A DNA stretch of 64,000 bases. It comes from Acidobacteriota bacterium. GTDB lineage: Bacteria; Acidobacteriota; Blastocatellia; Pyrinomonadales; Pyrinomonadaceae. Every line of letters starts with the position of its first letter. Position 1 is the first letter of the stretch. The position numbers and the translations under genes were made by a program. The notes under the pieces were generated by a model. That model was not told where the DNA came from and searched no databases. It worked only from the letters and a program-made list of their open reading frames with translations. Shown here one piece after another: positions 34,531 through 46,500 of this stretch. The stretch is from contig JAHBSK010000008.1 in assembly GCA_019639175.1 (NCBI GenBank), positions 124,001 through 188,000 on the forward strand. The letters run 5' to 3'.

Positions 34531-36078
34531 ATGGCATTGAGCCGAAACAAGAAAATCATCATTGGAGCCTCCGTGGCATTGTTGCTGGCCGCGGTCATCA
34601 TAATATCCATTTTCGCGACGCGTACTGATACGCCAGAGGTCGCCGTATCAACGGTAAGGACACGCCCGGAACTGCGATCGACCGTTGTTTCTTCGGGAGA
34701 GATACGCCCGATACAGTTCATGAACCTTACAAGTGAGGTTCAGGGCCGGATCGAGGAGATATATGTGATCGAAGGCCAGATGGTCAATAAGGGCGACCCG
34801 CTTGTGCGGCTTGACCCGAATCAGCTTGAATCCACAACGGACGCTCAGGTTGCCGCATTGCAATCGGCTCAGACACAGATCACGTCCGCCCAAAACCAGC
34901 TTTCGCAAGCCCAACAAGGCCTGAATGTTGCTCAGGTCGCGATAGACAATGCCCGGCAGGGCGTCGTTACCGCTCAGACCGAGGTTGACCGCGCACAGGT
35001 TGAGGTGAACGCCGCCAACCGCGAACTCAGGCGTGCCGAGCAACTGCTGGAAAGCGGCGTCATTGCCCGTCAGGAATACGATTCGGCCCGTGACCGCGTG
35101 GAGAACGCCGAGGTTTCGCTTGCCACGGCGAAGGCAAGGCTCGAATCTCAGAGGATCTCGGTCAAGGACGCAACAGCCAGATTGAAACAGCAGGAAGTAA
35201 GCGTCACGGACGCAAGAAATGCCATTGACCGGGCGAACCGACAGGTCGATCAGCAATCAGCCGTCCTTCGCGGCCAGCGAAGCCAGTTGGGCAAGACATT
35301 GCAGATCGCTCCTATCAACGGCGTCATTGCCGAGATCCCGTCAAAGGTCGGCACGTTCGCCGTTGCCGGGCTTTCGACCACGCCGCTATTGACCATTGCC
35401 GATATGTCAACGATCAATGTCGAGGTCAAGGTGGACGAGACCGAGATCGACCGTGTCGCTGTCGGGCAAAAAGCAAAGGTCAAGGTCGATGCTTTTGGCG
35501 AGACAGAGATCGACGGCGAAGTTCTGCAAAAAACCCCGCTCGCGGTCGGCAAATCACAGACGAGCGGCGGCCTTTCAACAAACATCAACGTCCAGGAAGC
35601 CAAGGAATTTCGTGTGGTCATAAAGCTGGTGAACCTGACCGAAGACCTGCAGAACAGCCTGCGTCCCGGCATGAGCGCCACAGCGACGATAACGACTGAA
35701 ACCGCCCAGAACGTGATAACCGTCCCGCTTCAGGCTGTTGTTGAAAAACGCCCCGAGGCTTCGGCTTCACCGGGTTCGGAAGGAAACTCCGGCGAACAGC
35801 CGCAGGGCGGCCCGGCTGCGGCAAACAACGGCGGCGAAGGCCGACGCGGCAGGCCGCAGGCAGTAAAAGGCGTTTACGTCCTTGATGGCAACAAGGCAAA
35901 GTTCGTTCCTGTGGAAACAGGCATCACGGGCGATTCGGACATCCAGATCACATCCGGCCTTTCCGAAGGCCAGGAGGTCATAACCGGGCCGAGCCGCATT
36001 CTGAACACATTAAAAGAAGGTGACGTTGTGAAAAAACAGGAACGCGGAACGGGCGGAGCCAACAGCGGCGGACAATAA
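34531..36078 (+). CDS. HlyD/MacA-like efflux periplasmic adaptor
   Basis: 515 residues. One N-terminal membrane helix (about 9-31) is followed by a barrel/lipoyl domain (EVQGRIEEIYVIEGQMVNKG, about 70-90) and a long alpha-helical hairpin (about 105-260, rich in Gln and Ala heptads) that spans the periplasm. The rest is the barrel and membrane-proximal domain (about 270-500), with a Gly/Pro-rich insertion near 405-430. It links inner-membrane permeases to an outer-membrane tunnel. It heads an operon with an ATPase and two MacB-type permeases, so a macrolide/peptide/lipid exporter of the MacAB class is likely. The outer-membrane TolC is not nearby. Confidence 0.92.
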   Translation: MALSRNKKIIIGASVALLLAAVIIISIFATRTDTPEVAVSTVRTRPELRSTVVSSGEIRPIQFMNLTSEVQGRIEEIYVIEGQMVNKGDPLVRLDPNQLESTTDAQVAALQSAQTQITSAQNQLSQAQQGLNVAQVAIDNARQGVVTAQTEVDRAQVEVNAANRELRRAEQLLESGVIARQEYDSARDRVENAEVSLATAKARLESQRISVKDATARLKQQEVSVTDARNAIDRANRQVDQQSAVLRGQRSQLGKTLQIAPINGVIAEIPSKVGTFAVAGLSTTPLLTIADMSTINVEVKVDETEIDRVAVGQKAKVKVDAFGETEIDGEVLQKTPLAVGKSQTSGGLSTNINVQEAKEFRVVIKLVNLTEDLQNSLRPGMSATATITTETAQNVITVPLQAVVEKRPEASASPGSEGNSGEQPQGGPAAANNGGEGRRGRPQAVKGVYVLDGNKAKFVPVETGITGDSDIQITSGLSEGQEVITGPSRILNTLKEGDVVKKQERGTGGANSGGQ

Positions 36079-36126
36079 TTCACCAATATGTACAGGTTCA
36101 TGGATAACCCAAAGGCCGGAGAAGAA

Positions 36127-36849
36127 ATGGCAAATTCGCACACAGGAACCGCTATGGTGAAGGAAGACTCGCTCATCCTGATGAAGAACATCTGGAAAAC
36201 ATACCAGATGGGCGTCGAGGAACTGCACGCCTTGCGCGACGTTTCCTTTCATGTGGAAAAAGGCGATTATCTGGCGATCATCGGGCCGTCCGGTTCGGGA
36301 AAATCGACGCTGATGAACCTTATCGGCTGTCTCGATTCTCCGACAAAAGGCACTTATCTGATAAACGGCCATCTTGTCTCGGAAATGACAGATGACGAAC
36401 TGGCGCGTATCCGCAACAAGGAGATCGGATTCGTCTTCCAGACGTTCAATCTGCTTTCGAGGGCGACCGCTCTGCACAATGTGGAACTGCCGCTGATCTA
36501 CGCAGGCATACGGGCCGGCGAACGGCACGAAAGAGCGAAAGCCGCATTGGACGCCGTGGAACTTGGCGACAGGACGCTTCACCGTCCTAACGAGCTTTCC
36601 GGCGGACAGCGCCAGCGTGTCGCTATCGCCCGTGCTCTGATAAACAATCCGTCGATACTGCTTGCGGACGAACCGACCGGAGCTTTGGATTCAAAGACCA
36701 GCGTCGAGATCATGGCCCTGTTCGAGAAACTCCATGCGGACGGAAACACGATAATCGTCGTCACACACGAACACGAGGTCGCCGAACGCGCCCACCGCAT
36801 CATAACCATTCGCGATGGCCAGATCGAAAACGACGAGCGGATAAAGTGA
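36127..36849 (+). CDS. ABC transporter ATP-binding protein, MacB/LolD type
   Basis: 240 residues from ATG 36127 (GGAG five bases upstream); an ATG at 36088 would add 13 residues. Motifs: Walker [12 protein letters not shown], the Q-loop [14 protein letters not shown], the signature [15 protein letters not shown], Walker [13 protein letters not shown] and the H-loop VVTHEHE. It powers the two permeases downstream. The split of ATPase and permease into separate genes differs from E. coli MacB, where both are fused. A terminator follows its stop codon (36877), so the permease genes may have their own promoter. Confidence 0.92.
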   Translation: MANSHTGTAMVKEDSLILMKNIWKTYQMGVEELHALRDVSFHVEKGDYLAIIGPSGSGKSTLMNLIGCLDSPTKGTYLINGHLVSEMTDDELARIRNKEIGFVFQTFNLLSRATALHNVELPLIYAGIRAGERHERAKAALDAVELGDRTLHRPNELSGGQRQRVAIARALINNPSILLADEPTGALDSKTSVEIMALFEKLHADGNTIIVVTHEHEVAERAHRIITIRDGQIENDERIK

Positions 36850-36876
36850 CCCTTTTCATGACATTACATCTGATGC

Positions 36877-36900
36877 AAAAGGCCTTTCGGGGCCTTTTTT
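36877..36900 (+). terminator. Terminator after the ATPase gene
   Basis: AAAAGGCC (36877-36884) pairs with GGCCTTTT (36891-36898) around TTTCGG and continues into Ts. It lies within an otherwise co-directional transport locus. Confidence 0.8.
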
Positions 36901-37015
36901 GATGCATTCGGTTTGATCTCCATCTTCTCCGCAGCGAGGTTTACCTGATAGAAAATGCTGCGGTTCAGCCTGAAAATCTTTGCAAGTCTTTACAAATTTA
37001 GTTAAGGAAACTTCG

Positions 37016-37021
37016 TATAAT
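37016..37021 (+). promoter_or_regulatory. Candidate -10 element for the permease genes
   Basis: A perfect TATAAT at 37016-37021 lies 52 bases before the ATG at 37073. TTTACA at 36989-36994 is the nearest -35-like element but is 21 bases away, longer than usual. Together with the terminator at 36877 it suggests independent transcription of the permeases. Confidence 0.4.
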
Positions 37022-37072
37022 TAGAGGTGGCGAATAACATTTTTGTCCGTCAGCACGTATAATTGTGAAAGA

Positions 37073-38308
37073 ATGAATTTTTCCGAGACATTAAAACTTG
37101 CTATTTCGTCGATAACGGCCCACAAACTGCGGTCGTTTCTGACGCTGTTGGGCATGATAATCGGGATGACCGCCTTTATGCTCATCCTTTCGCTGCTGCT
37201 CGGGTTTAACGGATATGTGAACGAAAAGGTCGCGGGCATCGGCTCCAATGCATTTACCGTTCAGCGTTTTAATTTTGACGATTTCAAGGATTCGGACACT
37301 ATTGCCGCCGCACAGCGAAGGAACAAGGAACTTTCCTTTGATGAACTTGATTTCATAAAACGCGGAGCGCAGATGATCGAACATATCGGAGCACGCTCCG
37401 GCGGTGTCGGACGCTCGATCCGCGTTGGAAATAATTCCATCCAGAATGTCCGCATCAGCGGTGTCGAACCTGTCATCGCCACCATTGACAAGATAGAGAT
37501 AGAACAGGGAAGATTTTTTTCCGACACTGAAAACAACACCGCCGCCCGTGTTGCCTTTGTCGGAGCGGACATCGCCAAAAACCTTTTTCCGCAGGGCGGA
37601 GCGCTCGGCAGCGAACTGAAAATATCAGGCATTCCCTATCGCATCATCGGTATCCAGGTTGCCAAAGGCACGGTCTTCGGCCAGCCGCAGGACAATTTCA
37701 TCCAGCTTCCCATCAAAACATTCGGCGCCAATTTCGGCGGCCTCAGATGGAACCGCGCACCTAATTTTGCCGTCACCGCCAAAGAGGGTGTCAAGATGGA
37801 AGACGCCGTCGATGAGGTTCGGACGCTGCTTCGCATAAAACGCAAGCTCGGCCCGGATGAAAAGGACAATTTCGGCATAATCACACCGGACGCCATCAGC
37901 GGTATGATCGGCAGCATGACCGCTGTTTTTTCGATAGTGCTACTTTTGGTTCCGGGCATAGCACTGGTCGTAGGGGCGATCGTCATCATGAACATCATGC
38001 TGGTCGCCGTCACCGAACGGACAAAGGAGATAGGCATCCGAAAATCACTCGGTGCCAGACAGGCAGATATTCTCAGGCAGTTCCTGTTTGAATCTGGCCT
38101 TTTGTCAGCCATTGGCGGCTTTATAGGCCTCTTTATCGCATACACGGCCGGATACATTATTACGCTGTATGTTTTCCCGACAAGCATTCCATGGTATGCC
38201 GCCGTGCTCGCAATAGGCGTATCGGGCGGCGTCGGCATTTTGGCCGGACTTTTCCCCGCATGGAAGGCCGCCGCGCTTGACCCGATAGAGGCACTGAGGG
38301 CCGATTAA
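37073..38308 (+). CDS. MacB-like ABC transporter permease 1
   Basis: 411 residues from ATG 37073 (an upstream in-frame start at 37043 has no ribosome site). Membrane topology is MacB-like: one N-terminal helix (LRSFLTLLGMIIGMTAFML, about 18-40), a large periplasmic domain (about 45-275, MacB_PCD type) and three C-terminal helices (about 280-400) with the FtsX motif TERTKEIGIRKSLGARQADI. The end, FPAWKAAALDPIEALRAD, is the family signature. It acts with the ATPase upstream and with a second permease four bases downstream, probably as a heterodimer. Confidence 0.92.
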   Translation: MNFSETLKLAISSITAHKLRSFLTLLGMIIGMTAFMLILSLLLGFNGYVNEKVAGIGSNAFTVQRFNFDDFKDSDTIAAAQRRNKELSFDELDFIKRGAQMIEHIGARSGGVGRSIRVGNNSIQNVRISGVEPVIATIDKIEIEQGRFFSDTENNTAARVAFVGADIAKNLFPQGGALGSELKISGIPYRIIGIQVAKGTVFGQPQDNFIQLPIKTFGANFGGLRWNRAPNFAVTAKEGVKMEDAVDEVRTLLRIKRKLGPDEKDNFGIITPDAISGMIGSMTAVFSIVLLLVPGIALVVGAIVIMNIMLVAVTERTKEIGIRKSLGARQADILRQFLFESGLLSAIGGFIGLFIAYTAGYIITLYVFPTSIPWYAAVLAIGVSGGVGILAGLFPAWKAAALDPIEALRAD

Positions 38309-38312
38309 CGTT

Positions 38313-39560
38313 ATGAAACTCGTTGCATCACGGTTCTTCGAGAACCTGAAAATGGCATTCGACACGCTCCGAAGCAACAAACTTCGTGCGTTTTTGACGA
38401 TTATCGGCGTCGTTGTCGGTGTTATCACGGTCATGCTGATATCGTCGATCATTTCGGGCATTCAGTTGGCGGTCGAGAATCAGATAAAATCCTTCGGAAC
38501 GCGTTCCATCTTTGTTTATAAGATGGACATCGGCATTCGCTTTGACCGCCCTTCCCGCGAGGAGAGGATGCGTCCCGACCTGACACTTGAAGACGCTCTT
38601 GCTCTTCGCGATCTCTCAGAGGTCGAAACGGCCATCCCGCTGCTGGATGCATCCAGCGGCAGATGGGGAAATGCGACCATTGTCTCAGCGGCGGGAAAGC
38701 AGACCTCAAACATCAGGTTGAGCGGCACCTTGCCGGAGATCAGCCGAGCCGAGACCGAAGTGGTGCTGGAAGGCCGCTGGTTCACCCAAACCGAGGTTGA
38801 CTACAAAAAAGACGTTTGCCTGATCGGTGAGACGGTTCGTGAAACCTTCTATCCGAATCAGTCGCCCATCGGCAGGACATTGGAAATAAACGGACGCGAA
38901 TTCACGATCATTGGACTTCTTGAAAAAAAGGCGCAGCTTTTGGGAGATCAGGACGAAAGCAATATCATTTACATTCCTTTTGGCGCCGCCGAGCGGATAA
39001 AACCTAACGCTGACGATGTTTTCATCATGGCAATTGTCAGAGAAGGCCGAATGAGAGAGGCTCAGGATCAAATAGAAGATCTGTTAAGAACAAGGCGAAA
39101 AGTGGCTTACGGCAAACCGAATAATTTTTCGACCGCGACCGCCGACAGCATCATCGAGCAGTTCAATTCCATAACGGCGGGCGTAGCTATTGCGATGGTC
39201 GTTATCTCATCCATCGGCCTGCTGATAGGCGGCATCGGCGTAATGAACATCATGCTGGTTTCTGTTACCGAAAGGACACGTGAGATCGGCATCCGAAAGG
39301 CCATAGGCGCAAAACAGAGCGACATCCTCATTCAGTTCCTGATCGAGGCCGGAACGCTGACGGGTTTTGGCGGATTGGTCGGCCTCGCCATTGGCTGGGG
39401 ACTTTCGCTGATAATTGCCATGTTCTTCCCTTCGTATGTGCCGTATTGGGCGCCGCCGCTCGGATTCTTTGCCAGCGTCGGCATCGGCATCATCTTCGGC
39501 CTTTTCCCGGCATGGAAAGCCGCAAGGCTCGACCCGATCGAATCGCTGCGATACGAATAG
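38313..39560 (+). CDS. MacB-like ABC transporter permease 2
   Basis: 415 residues, start ATG 38313, only four bases after the previous stop. Same layout: LRAFLTIIGVVVGVITVMLI at the N-terminus, a periplasmic domain (about 50-275), then helices with TERTREIGIRKAIGAKQSDI and the terminal FPAWKAARLDPIESLRYE. The close similarity to permease 1 shows an old duplication, so the exporter is likely a heterodimer and not the homodimer of MacB. A terminator follows at 39568. Confidence 0.92.
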   Translation: MKLVASRFFENLKMAFDTLRSNKLRAFLTIIGVVVGVITVMLISSIISGIQLAVENQIKSFGTRSIFVYKMDIGIRFDRPSREERMRPDLTLEDALALRDLSEVETAIPLLDASSGRWGNATIVSAAGKQTSNIRLSGTLPEISRAETEVVLEGRWFTQTEVDYKKDVCLIGETVRETFYPNQSPIGRTLEINGREFTIIGLLEKKAQLLGDQDESNIIYIPFGAAERIKPNADDVFIMAIVREGRMREAQDQIEDLLRTRRKVAYGKPNNFSTATADSIIEQFNSITAGVAIAMVVISSIGLLIGGIGVMNIMLVSVTERTREIGIRKAIGAKQSDILIQFLIEAGTLTGFGGLVGLAIGWGLSLIIAMFFPSYVPYWAPPLGFFASVGIGIIFGLFPAWKAARLDPIESLRYE

Positions 39561-39567
39561 AAAAAAG

Positions 39568-39617
39568 GCCGCCGAAAATTGGAAGGAGTTTCCAGTGTTT
39601 TCCGGCGGCTTTTTCTG
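39568..39617 (+). terminator. Terminator of the efflux permease genes
   Basis: GCCGCCG (39568-39574) pairs with CGGCGGC (39603-39609), extended by AAAA/TTTT with a one-base bulge, followed by TTTTTCTGTTTTT. It separates convergent genes. Confidence 0.8.
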
Positions 39618-39636
39618 TTTTTAAAGTTCTGCCAGT

Positions 39637-40437
39637 CTAGCTTGGGTTGCCGCTAAAGATCGCTCCTATTAGCCGTGGTGCGAAATTCAGTAAAACGGTC
39701 AGGATTATCACAATGGCCCACGCCGAACCGGATGAGATCTTGTTCGTTATCCTTAGGCCTATCGCCGCCAGTATCCAACCCCATATCGCGAACAGGTCAA
39801 AAAAGCTGATGATCGTCACCAAAAGGGCATTGCTGTCCGAAGGAAAGAGCATTCCCAGATTTGCCTGGATCAGTCCACGCTGGCTTTTTATAATGTCTAT
39901 TTCATCTGCCGATTTGAAGATCAGCACGATCACATTTGCGACCGTTGACACCAAAGCAGGCGGCAGCGAAGAATATACCCACACCGACAGCCCGTGAAGG
40001 AAGCCGCCCGAACCGCCAAAAGCCTTGGACCCGAGAAAATAGAACAACCCGCCCAAAAAAAGAAAGATGATGACGATCACGGGAACCGCATAACGCGTAT
40101 AGGTTCCAATGTTTAGCTGCATCTCGACCATGTCGTTCTTTTGCTCGGTGCTCATCGACGCGGTCTGCTGATTTTTGTTGAACTCGTCCATCATTGCCCG
40201 GCGCATGCCTTCATCGCCGACCTTGTAATACATGCCGAATGTCAGCACCGTCGCGCAGATCACGATAAGAAGCGTCGCCAGCACGAACCTCGGCTTGCGC
40301 CGCAGGTCCTCGAACGTGCGTCCGGGTTCAAAGAAAATATTGCCAAGTGTTGCGGCCTCAGACATTTCGGCCTGTTCCATTGTTATCTTTTCAGGCGGCG
40401 GAGGGGCCGTCCATTCTGTCTGGTTCTCATTTTCCAT
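39637..40437 (-). CDS. Yip1-like multi-pass membrane protein
   Basis: 266 residues. A soluble Pro-rich N-terminus (about 1-48) precedes five membrane spans: FVLATLLIVICATVLTFGM, YAVPVIVIIFLFLGGLFYFLG (shortened), LVSTVANVIVLIF, LLVTIISFFDLFAIWGWILA (about 205-225) and WAIVIILTVLLNFAPRLIG. The Yip1 signature, GWILAAIGLR after the fourth span, is visible. Bacterial Yip1 proteins have no known reaction; eukaryotic relatives act in vesicle transport. It is about 118 bases downstream of the oppF-like gene on the same strand. Confidence 0.75.
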   Translation of the reverse strand: MENENQTEWTAPPPPEKITMEQAEMSEAATLGNIFFEPGRTFEDLRRKPRFVLATLLIVICATVLTFGMYYKVGDEGMRRAMMDEFNKNQQTASMSTEQKNDMVEMQLNIGTYTRYAVPVIVIIFLFLGGLFYFLGSKAFGGSGGFLHGLSVWVYSSLPPALVSTVANVIVLIFKSADEIDIIKSQRGLIQANLGMLFPSDSNALLVTIISFFDLFAIWGWILAAIGLRITNKISSGSAWAIVIILTVLLNFAPRLIGAIFSGNPS

Positions 40438-40555
40438 TGGATAGTCTCCTATTAAGAAATTTGTTGGACAAACTTAAAATGTGGTTCGGTTTTGCAACTC
40501 CTTACGAAACAAAGCCTTCGAACGTTTCAACTTTTATACATATTCCGAAAATCTT

Positions 40556-41530
40556 CTACGCGCGGATACAGGCTGCAAAATGCCCCGGTTTCAGCTCGCG
40601 AAGCTCCGGTTCCGCCTTTGCGCATTCATCAATGGCGATGGGACATCGTGTCCTGAAACGGCACCCGGACGGCGGATCGATAGGCGTCGGGACATCGCCT
40701 TTCAGGATTATGCGTTCACGTTTTTGACGCGGATCGGGTATCGGTATCGCCGAAAGCAGAGCCTTGGTATATGGGTGCAGCGGTTCGTCATACAGTTCTT
40801 CGGCGGACGCGATCTCGACTATCTTGCCGAGGTACATCACCGCCACGCGGTCAGAGATATGCTCCACCACCGCCAACCCGTGAGAGATGAAAAGATACGT
40901 CAGCCCGAGTTCCTGCTGCAGGTCTTGTAAAAGATTGACGACCTGTGCCTGAACCGAAACGTCCAGCGCCGAGACCGGTTCGTCACAAACGATGAGCTTT
41001 GGATTCAGTGCCAATGCACGTGCAATGCCGATGCGCTGCCGCTGTCCGCCTGAAAATTCATGGGCGTAGCGATCCATGTATCTCGGATCAAGCCCGACCT
41101 TTGCCAGCAGATCGGCAACGCGGTCGCGGCGTTCCTTTTTGTCGCCGATGCGGTGTATCTTTAGCGGTTCGGAAACTATCGAAAGGATGTTGAGACGCGG
41201 ATTCAGGCTTGCATACGGATCCTGAAAGATCATCTGCATCTCGCGTCTAAGAGCCTGCATTTCGGACGAATGCAGCCCGATGATGTCACGACCTTCAAAA
41301 ATGACCTCGCCGCTTGTCGGTTCGTGCAAACGAAGCAAACATCGTCCGACGGTCGATTTGCCACAGCCCGATTCGCCGACAAGGCCCAGCGTCTCGCCCG
41401 CAATGATGTCAAACGATATGCCGTCAACCGCCCGCACCACATCGTCAGAATCCTCAACAGGAAAATGCTTCACGAGGTCTTTGACCTCAAGAAGCCTCTG
41501 CGTTTTTTGTTGGATTGACGCTGATATCAT
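40556..41530 (-). CDS. Oligopeptide/dipeptide ABC transporter ATPase (OppF/DppF type)
   Basis: 324 residues. Walker [14 protein letters not shown]-loop [14 protein letters not shown], signature [16 protein letters not shown], Walker [12 protein letters not shown] and H-loop [11 protein letters not shown]. The C-terminal oligopeptide extension has [14 protein letters not shown], the family's Cys region. It powers uptake of peptides. It stands with oppD in an operon behind the tricorn-like protease and a TonB-like protein, but no oppA, oppB or oppC is present in the window, so the permease must lie elsewhere. The gap to oppD is 44 bases. Confidence 0.93.
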   Translation of the reverse strand: MISASIQQKTQRLLEVKDLVKHFPVEDSDDVVRAVDGISFDIIAGETLGLVGESGCGKSTVGRCLLRLHEPTSGEVIFEGRDIIGLHSSEMQALRREMQMIFQDPYASLNPRLNILSIVSEPLKIHRIGDKKERRDRVADLLAKVGLDPRYMDRYAHEFSGGQRQRIGIARALALNPKLIVCDEPVSALDVSVQAQVVNLLQDLQQELGLTYLFISHGLAVVEHISDRVAVMYLGKIVEIASAEELYDEPLHPYTKALLSAIPIPDPRQKRERIILKGDVPTPIDPPSGCRFRTRCPIAIDECAKAEPELRELKPGHFAACIRA

Positions 41531-41574
41531 TTATTTAAAGATAGGACATATAAGACCCATACGTCATATACATC

Positions 41575-42558
<984 letters not shown>

Positions 42559-42563
42559 TTAGG

Positions 42564-43511
42564 TCAGTATATCGTGAAAGAGTAGTGAATAGGTCGGGAT
42601 ATGCTTTTATTTAGTCCATTTTCTTTTTTAGGAATAAAAGCAATTTTCTTTGCGACGTCAATTGCACGTTGAGTGAGTCCGTGCGGCAGTCCTTCAATTA
42701 CATGGATATTACCAACACTACCGCTAGCATAAAAAGTAACCCTCAACTTCACCGTGCCTTGCGTCGAGTTGTATCTGGCCTCATCCGTATATCCCGGTTT
42801 TGGCATGTGTACCACATACAGTGGAAAAGTTAACTCTTCCACCTTATTTTCTTTCCAGAATCTATCAGCAAATGTTTTCTGCTCCAGATCGCCGATCATG
42901 CGTTCGGCCCCATCTTTTACCGGAACGGCCTGCCCCTTGAAGTTGATCTCAAGTGAATCAAAAAATCTGGAATGGTCCGTTATAAGTTCTTTATGGTGAG
43001 TTATCCGCAGATCAATGATCCTGTCATTCTTCAAATCCTTTACAAGACGAATATAGTTCTTTTCTCCGGTAAAATTGATCTGCTCCGAAGAACTTTCTTT
43101 TGCTGCTCTTAACTCTGTTGCATCGACGATATGACTGAATTCCCCGATCCGCCGTTCCCAGGTTCTTTCTCCGAAGGGGATTATCCGGTCACATTTCCTG
43201 TCTTTCGGAGGATCGTATCTAGACGTCACAACCGCCGTGTAAACGACTTCGCCCGCGTAGGCGTAAAACGTGCTTCTCTTGAAACTATCACATGGGTCGC
43301 TCGTTTCTAAAACTACCGGGATCTTTGGAAAAGAGACCGCAAGTCCGGGCATATTTAAATTATATTTTTCCCAGAAAGGCTCAGCCGTCCTCACACCCGG
43401 AAAGGCGATCTTTTTATCTCCATCGCTCTGCGCGTTTATCGACACCGTCGCAAAGGCTAACGATAGAAACAAACTTGTCAGAATTTTGATCTTTAACAAC
43501 TTTCTACTCAT
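42564..43511 (-). CDS. Exported TonB C-terminal domain-like protein
   Basis: 315 residues with a signal peptide (about 1-27, ending SINA). The body (about 45-220) has no motif I recognise. The last about 90 residues resemble a TonB C-terminal domain: MPKPGYTDEARYNSTQGTVK, LRVTFYASGSVGNIHVIEGL, RAIDVAKKIAFIPKK and the final PIHYSFTIY strand. The ATG overlaps the stop of the upstream protease gene (8-base overlap, 43504-43511), so it is translationally coupled to it. It lacks a membrane anchor helix, so it may not work as a classical TonB. Confidence 0.78.
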   Translation of the reverse strand: MSRKLLKIKILTSLFLSLAFATVSINAQSDGDKKIAFPGVRTAEPFWEKYNLNMPGLAVSFPKIPVVLETSDPCDSFKRSTFYAYAGEVVYTAVVTSRYDPPKDRKCDRIIPFGERTWERRIGEFSHIVDATELRAAKESSSEQINFTGEKNYIRLVKDLKNDRIIDLRITHHKELITDHSRFFDSLEINFKGQAVPVKDGAERMIGDLEQKTFADRFWKENKVEELTFPLYVVHMPKPGYTDEARYNSTQGTVKLRVTFYASGSVGNIHVIEGLPHGLTQRAIDVAKKIAFIPKKENGLNKSISRPIHYSFTIY

Positions 43512-46500
43512 TCTTATTCCTGTTCGGATCGGCCGGCTTTGGCGGCAGTTTGACGGGCCGTGCGAGTTTTTTCATCACTTCCTCAACGGCTCGTTCAAGC
43601 TGCGGATCGCGGCCCGCGATGACCGAACGCGGATCGTTTTCGACCTCAATGTCAGGATCGACGCCGTAGCCTTCGATTATATATTCGCCTTTCGGGTTTG
43701 CGAGGGCAAATTCCGGCACGTTGACGACGCCGCCGTCTATCAGGTTGCCGCGATTGGTTATGCCGACAACGCCGCCCCAGCTTCGCTTGCCGATGAGCGG
43801 ACCGAGGCCTGCTTCGCGGAACATATGAGGAAAGATGTCGCCGTCTGACGCTGAATTTTCATTCAATATCGCCGCCATGGGCCCGATGAACGTTCCGTCA
43901 GGGTATGTCGTGCCGTCAGGGTCGCCGCGACGATAGTTGACGCCAAGCACCTTTCGCCGCAGGCGTTCTATCAGCATCCGCGATACGTTTCCGCCGCCGT
44001 TGGCGCGAACATCAACGACCAGGCCTTCCTTGTCGATCTGCGGATAATACCATTTGATGAACTCGCGTATGCCCGCCGGCCCCATGTCGGGAATGTGCAG
44101 ATATCCGATCCGCCCGTTGCTGAGTTCGCTTACGCGTTTGCGGTTTGCCTCGGTCCAATCCAGATAGATCAGGTCAGATTCGCTTGTAAGCGGACGGAAA
44201 GTAACTTTTCGCGAACCTTCAAGCGTGGGTTTGTCATTGACGGTCAGGGTCACTGATGAGGTCGCCTTGCCGCGAAAATATGCGTAAACGTCGCGGTCGG
44301 TGCGTATTTCCTGTCCGTTTACGGCCAGAACATAGTCGCCGACATTGACGTTCACGCCAACCTCTGTCAGCGGAGAGCGGTAAATGTCCTCCTCATTCTG
44401 GCCGTTATATATACGTGCTATTTTGTATCGGCCTGCGGCCTTGTCAGCGGTAAAGACCGCACCTGCCAACGCGACACGAACACGTGAAGGCAGATCTATA
44501 TCGCCGCCCGCGATATAGGCGTGCTGAACGGTCAGTTCCGAACTCATTTCCGAGATCAGATAATTCAGATCGGCGCGATGGGCGACATACGGCAGCCATT
44601 TTTTGTAATCCTCGCGTATCTTTTCCCAGTCAAATCCGTGCATGTTCTCAACGTAGAACCAGTCGCGATAGCGTCGCCAGACCTCGTTGAAAATCTGCTC
44701 CCATTCCCGGGCCGGATCGACCTCCATCACCAATCCCGACAGCGAAACGGCTTTGCGCGAACGCTCGCCCGCCGGGTTTGCGTCCAAGAGCGCCAAACCG
44801 CCCTGTCCCGAAACAAGCAGTTTCATTCCATCTGCGGAAATATCATAACCGCCGCCCGGCTGTAGGAGCGTCGTCTCCTTTCTGTCCTTCAATGAGAAAA
44901 TCCGCAGCGACGGCTGAACACCGGACGAACGCCCGTTAAAGAACGGTCCGCCAACTGAATAAATGATGTGTCCTTTGTTTGCGGCCAGCCCGCCGTAATT
45001 GTCCGCCGGAAGCGGAACTTTTGATGCTCTGTTCACGATGCCGTCAAAGTCGATGCGTTCTGCCTTTTGCGAAGGTGTCGGCGACGCGGCCGGTGTGCCC
45101 GGTGTCGGCGAGGACGCCGGTGACGGAGACGGCGAAGGTGTCGCCTCGGCTGCTATCGTCACCTCGTCGCTTTCCATCGGGAAAGGATGCTTTACGTCTT
45201 TTCTCAGGGCCAGAGCGTATATCTGACCCATTTTCGTCGTGGCAAAGTTGTATTCAGATTGCGATATCTGCGGAGCAAACTCGCGGGCGCTGATGAAATA
45301 AAGGTAATCGCCGTTCGGATCCCACGCCGGAGCGGCAGAATTGAACATCCTCGGCGAAACCAGCGTCACGCTGTTATCCGCCGCGTTCCAAACATGAACG
45401 CCGCTCATTCCGTTGGGAAGATTCATCACAAATGCCACGTAATTTCCCTGCGGCGACCATTCATAGGAAAAGATCAGGCCGTTGCGAGCCTCGGCGATGC
45501 GCCTGGCCTGTTTCGACGCGACATCGAGAACGTAGAGCCGGGCGTCCTTGTCGCTGTAAAGCAGCTTTTTGCTGTCGGCTGACCACACCGCACCGTATTT
45601 TTGAGCTTTGGAGCCGGTCGTAAGCTGTGTCGCCGGAGCCGAGCCGTCCTGCGGCACAAGCCAGACCTCTTCCTCGCCGCTGGCATCAGAGATGAATGCG
45701 ATGTTTCTGCCGTCAGGCGACCACGTGGGAAGCTTGTCATGAGAACCGGACGAATTGGTCAGATTTCTGACGCCGCCTTTTTCAATAGGCACGGTGAATA
45801 TATCGCCGCGAGCGGATACAACCGCTCTTTCCCCTTTCGGGCTGATGCCGTATGAACTGACGTATTGAGCCGCCGAGATCTGTCTCTTTCGGCGATTTAT
45901 GCCGTCATTCGGAACGTTGATGTTTAGTTTTGCGGCCTTTTTCGATGAAACGTCAAAAACTTCGAGTTCACCGTCGCGTTCCCAGACGATGCGCTTGTCG
46001 CCGTCGCTTCCGGGCCAGCGGATGTCCCAATCGCGAAACTTTGTGACCTGCTCGGCCTTTCCGCCGGAAGTGCTATAGGCGTAGAGATTGAATTTGCCGT
46101 CCTTGTCAGAGATGAAATAGATCGAGTTCCCTATCCACATCGGGTCGCGGTTCGCGAACGGATTATCGGATATTTTCCTTGCGTCGTTGGTCGCCAGATC
46201 GTAGATGTAAAGCGTGTTCGCCTGTCCGCCCGCGTAACGTTTTTCGGGGCGAAAATCGCGAAACTGCGGTGAATAGGCTATTTTCGTGCCGTCAGGTGAA
46301 AGATCGCCAGAACCTGCTTCGGGCATCGGCATCGGTTCGACCGGGCCGCCATTTGCCGAAACGGTGTATAAACGCGTGACCGGCAGCGTCCACGATTCGC
46401 GCATTCCGCGAAAGACCACTTTGTTGTCCTTTGTCCAGCCGTAAACCTGATTGTCATATCCCCAACGCGGCGTCAGCGGGCCGGTCGAAGGATAAAATGT

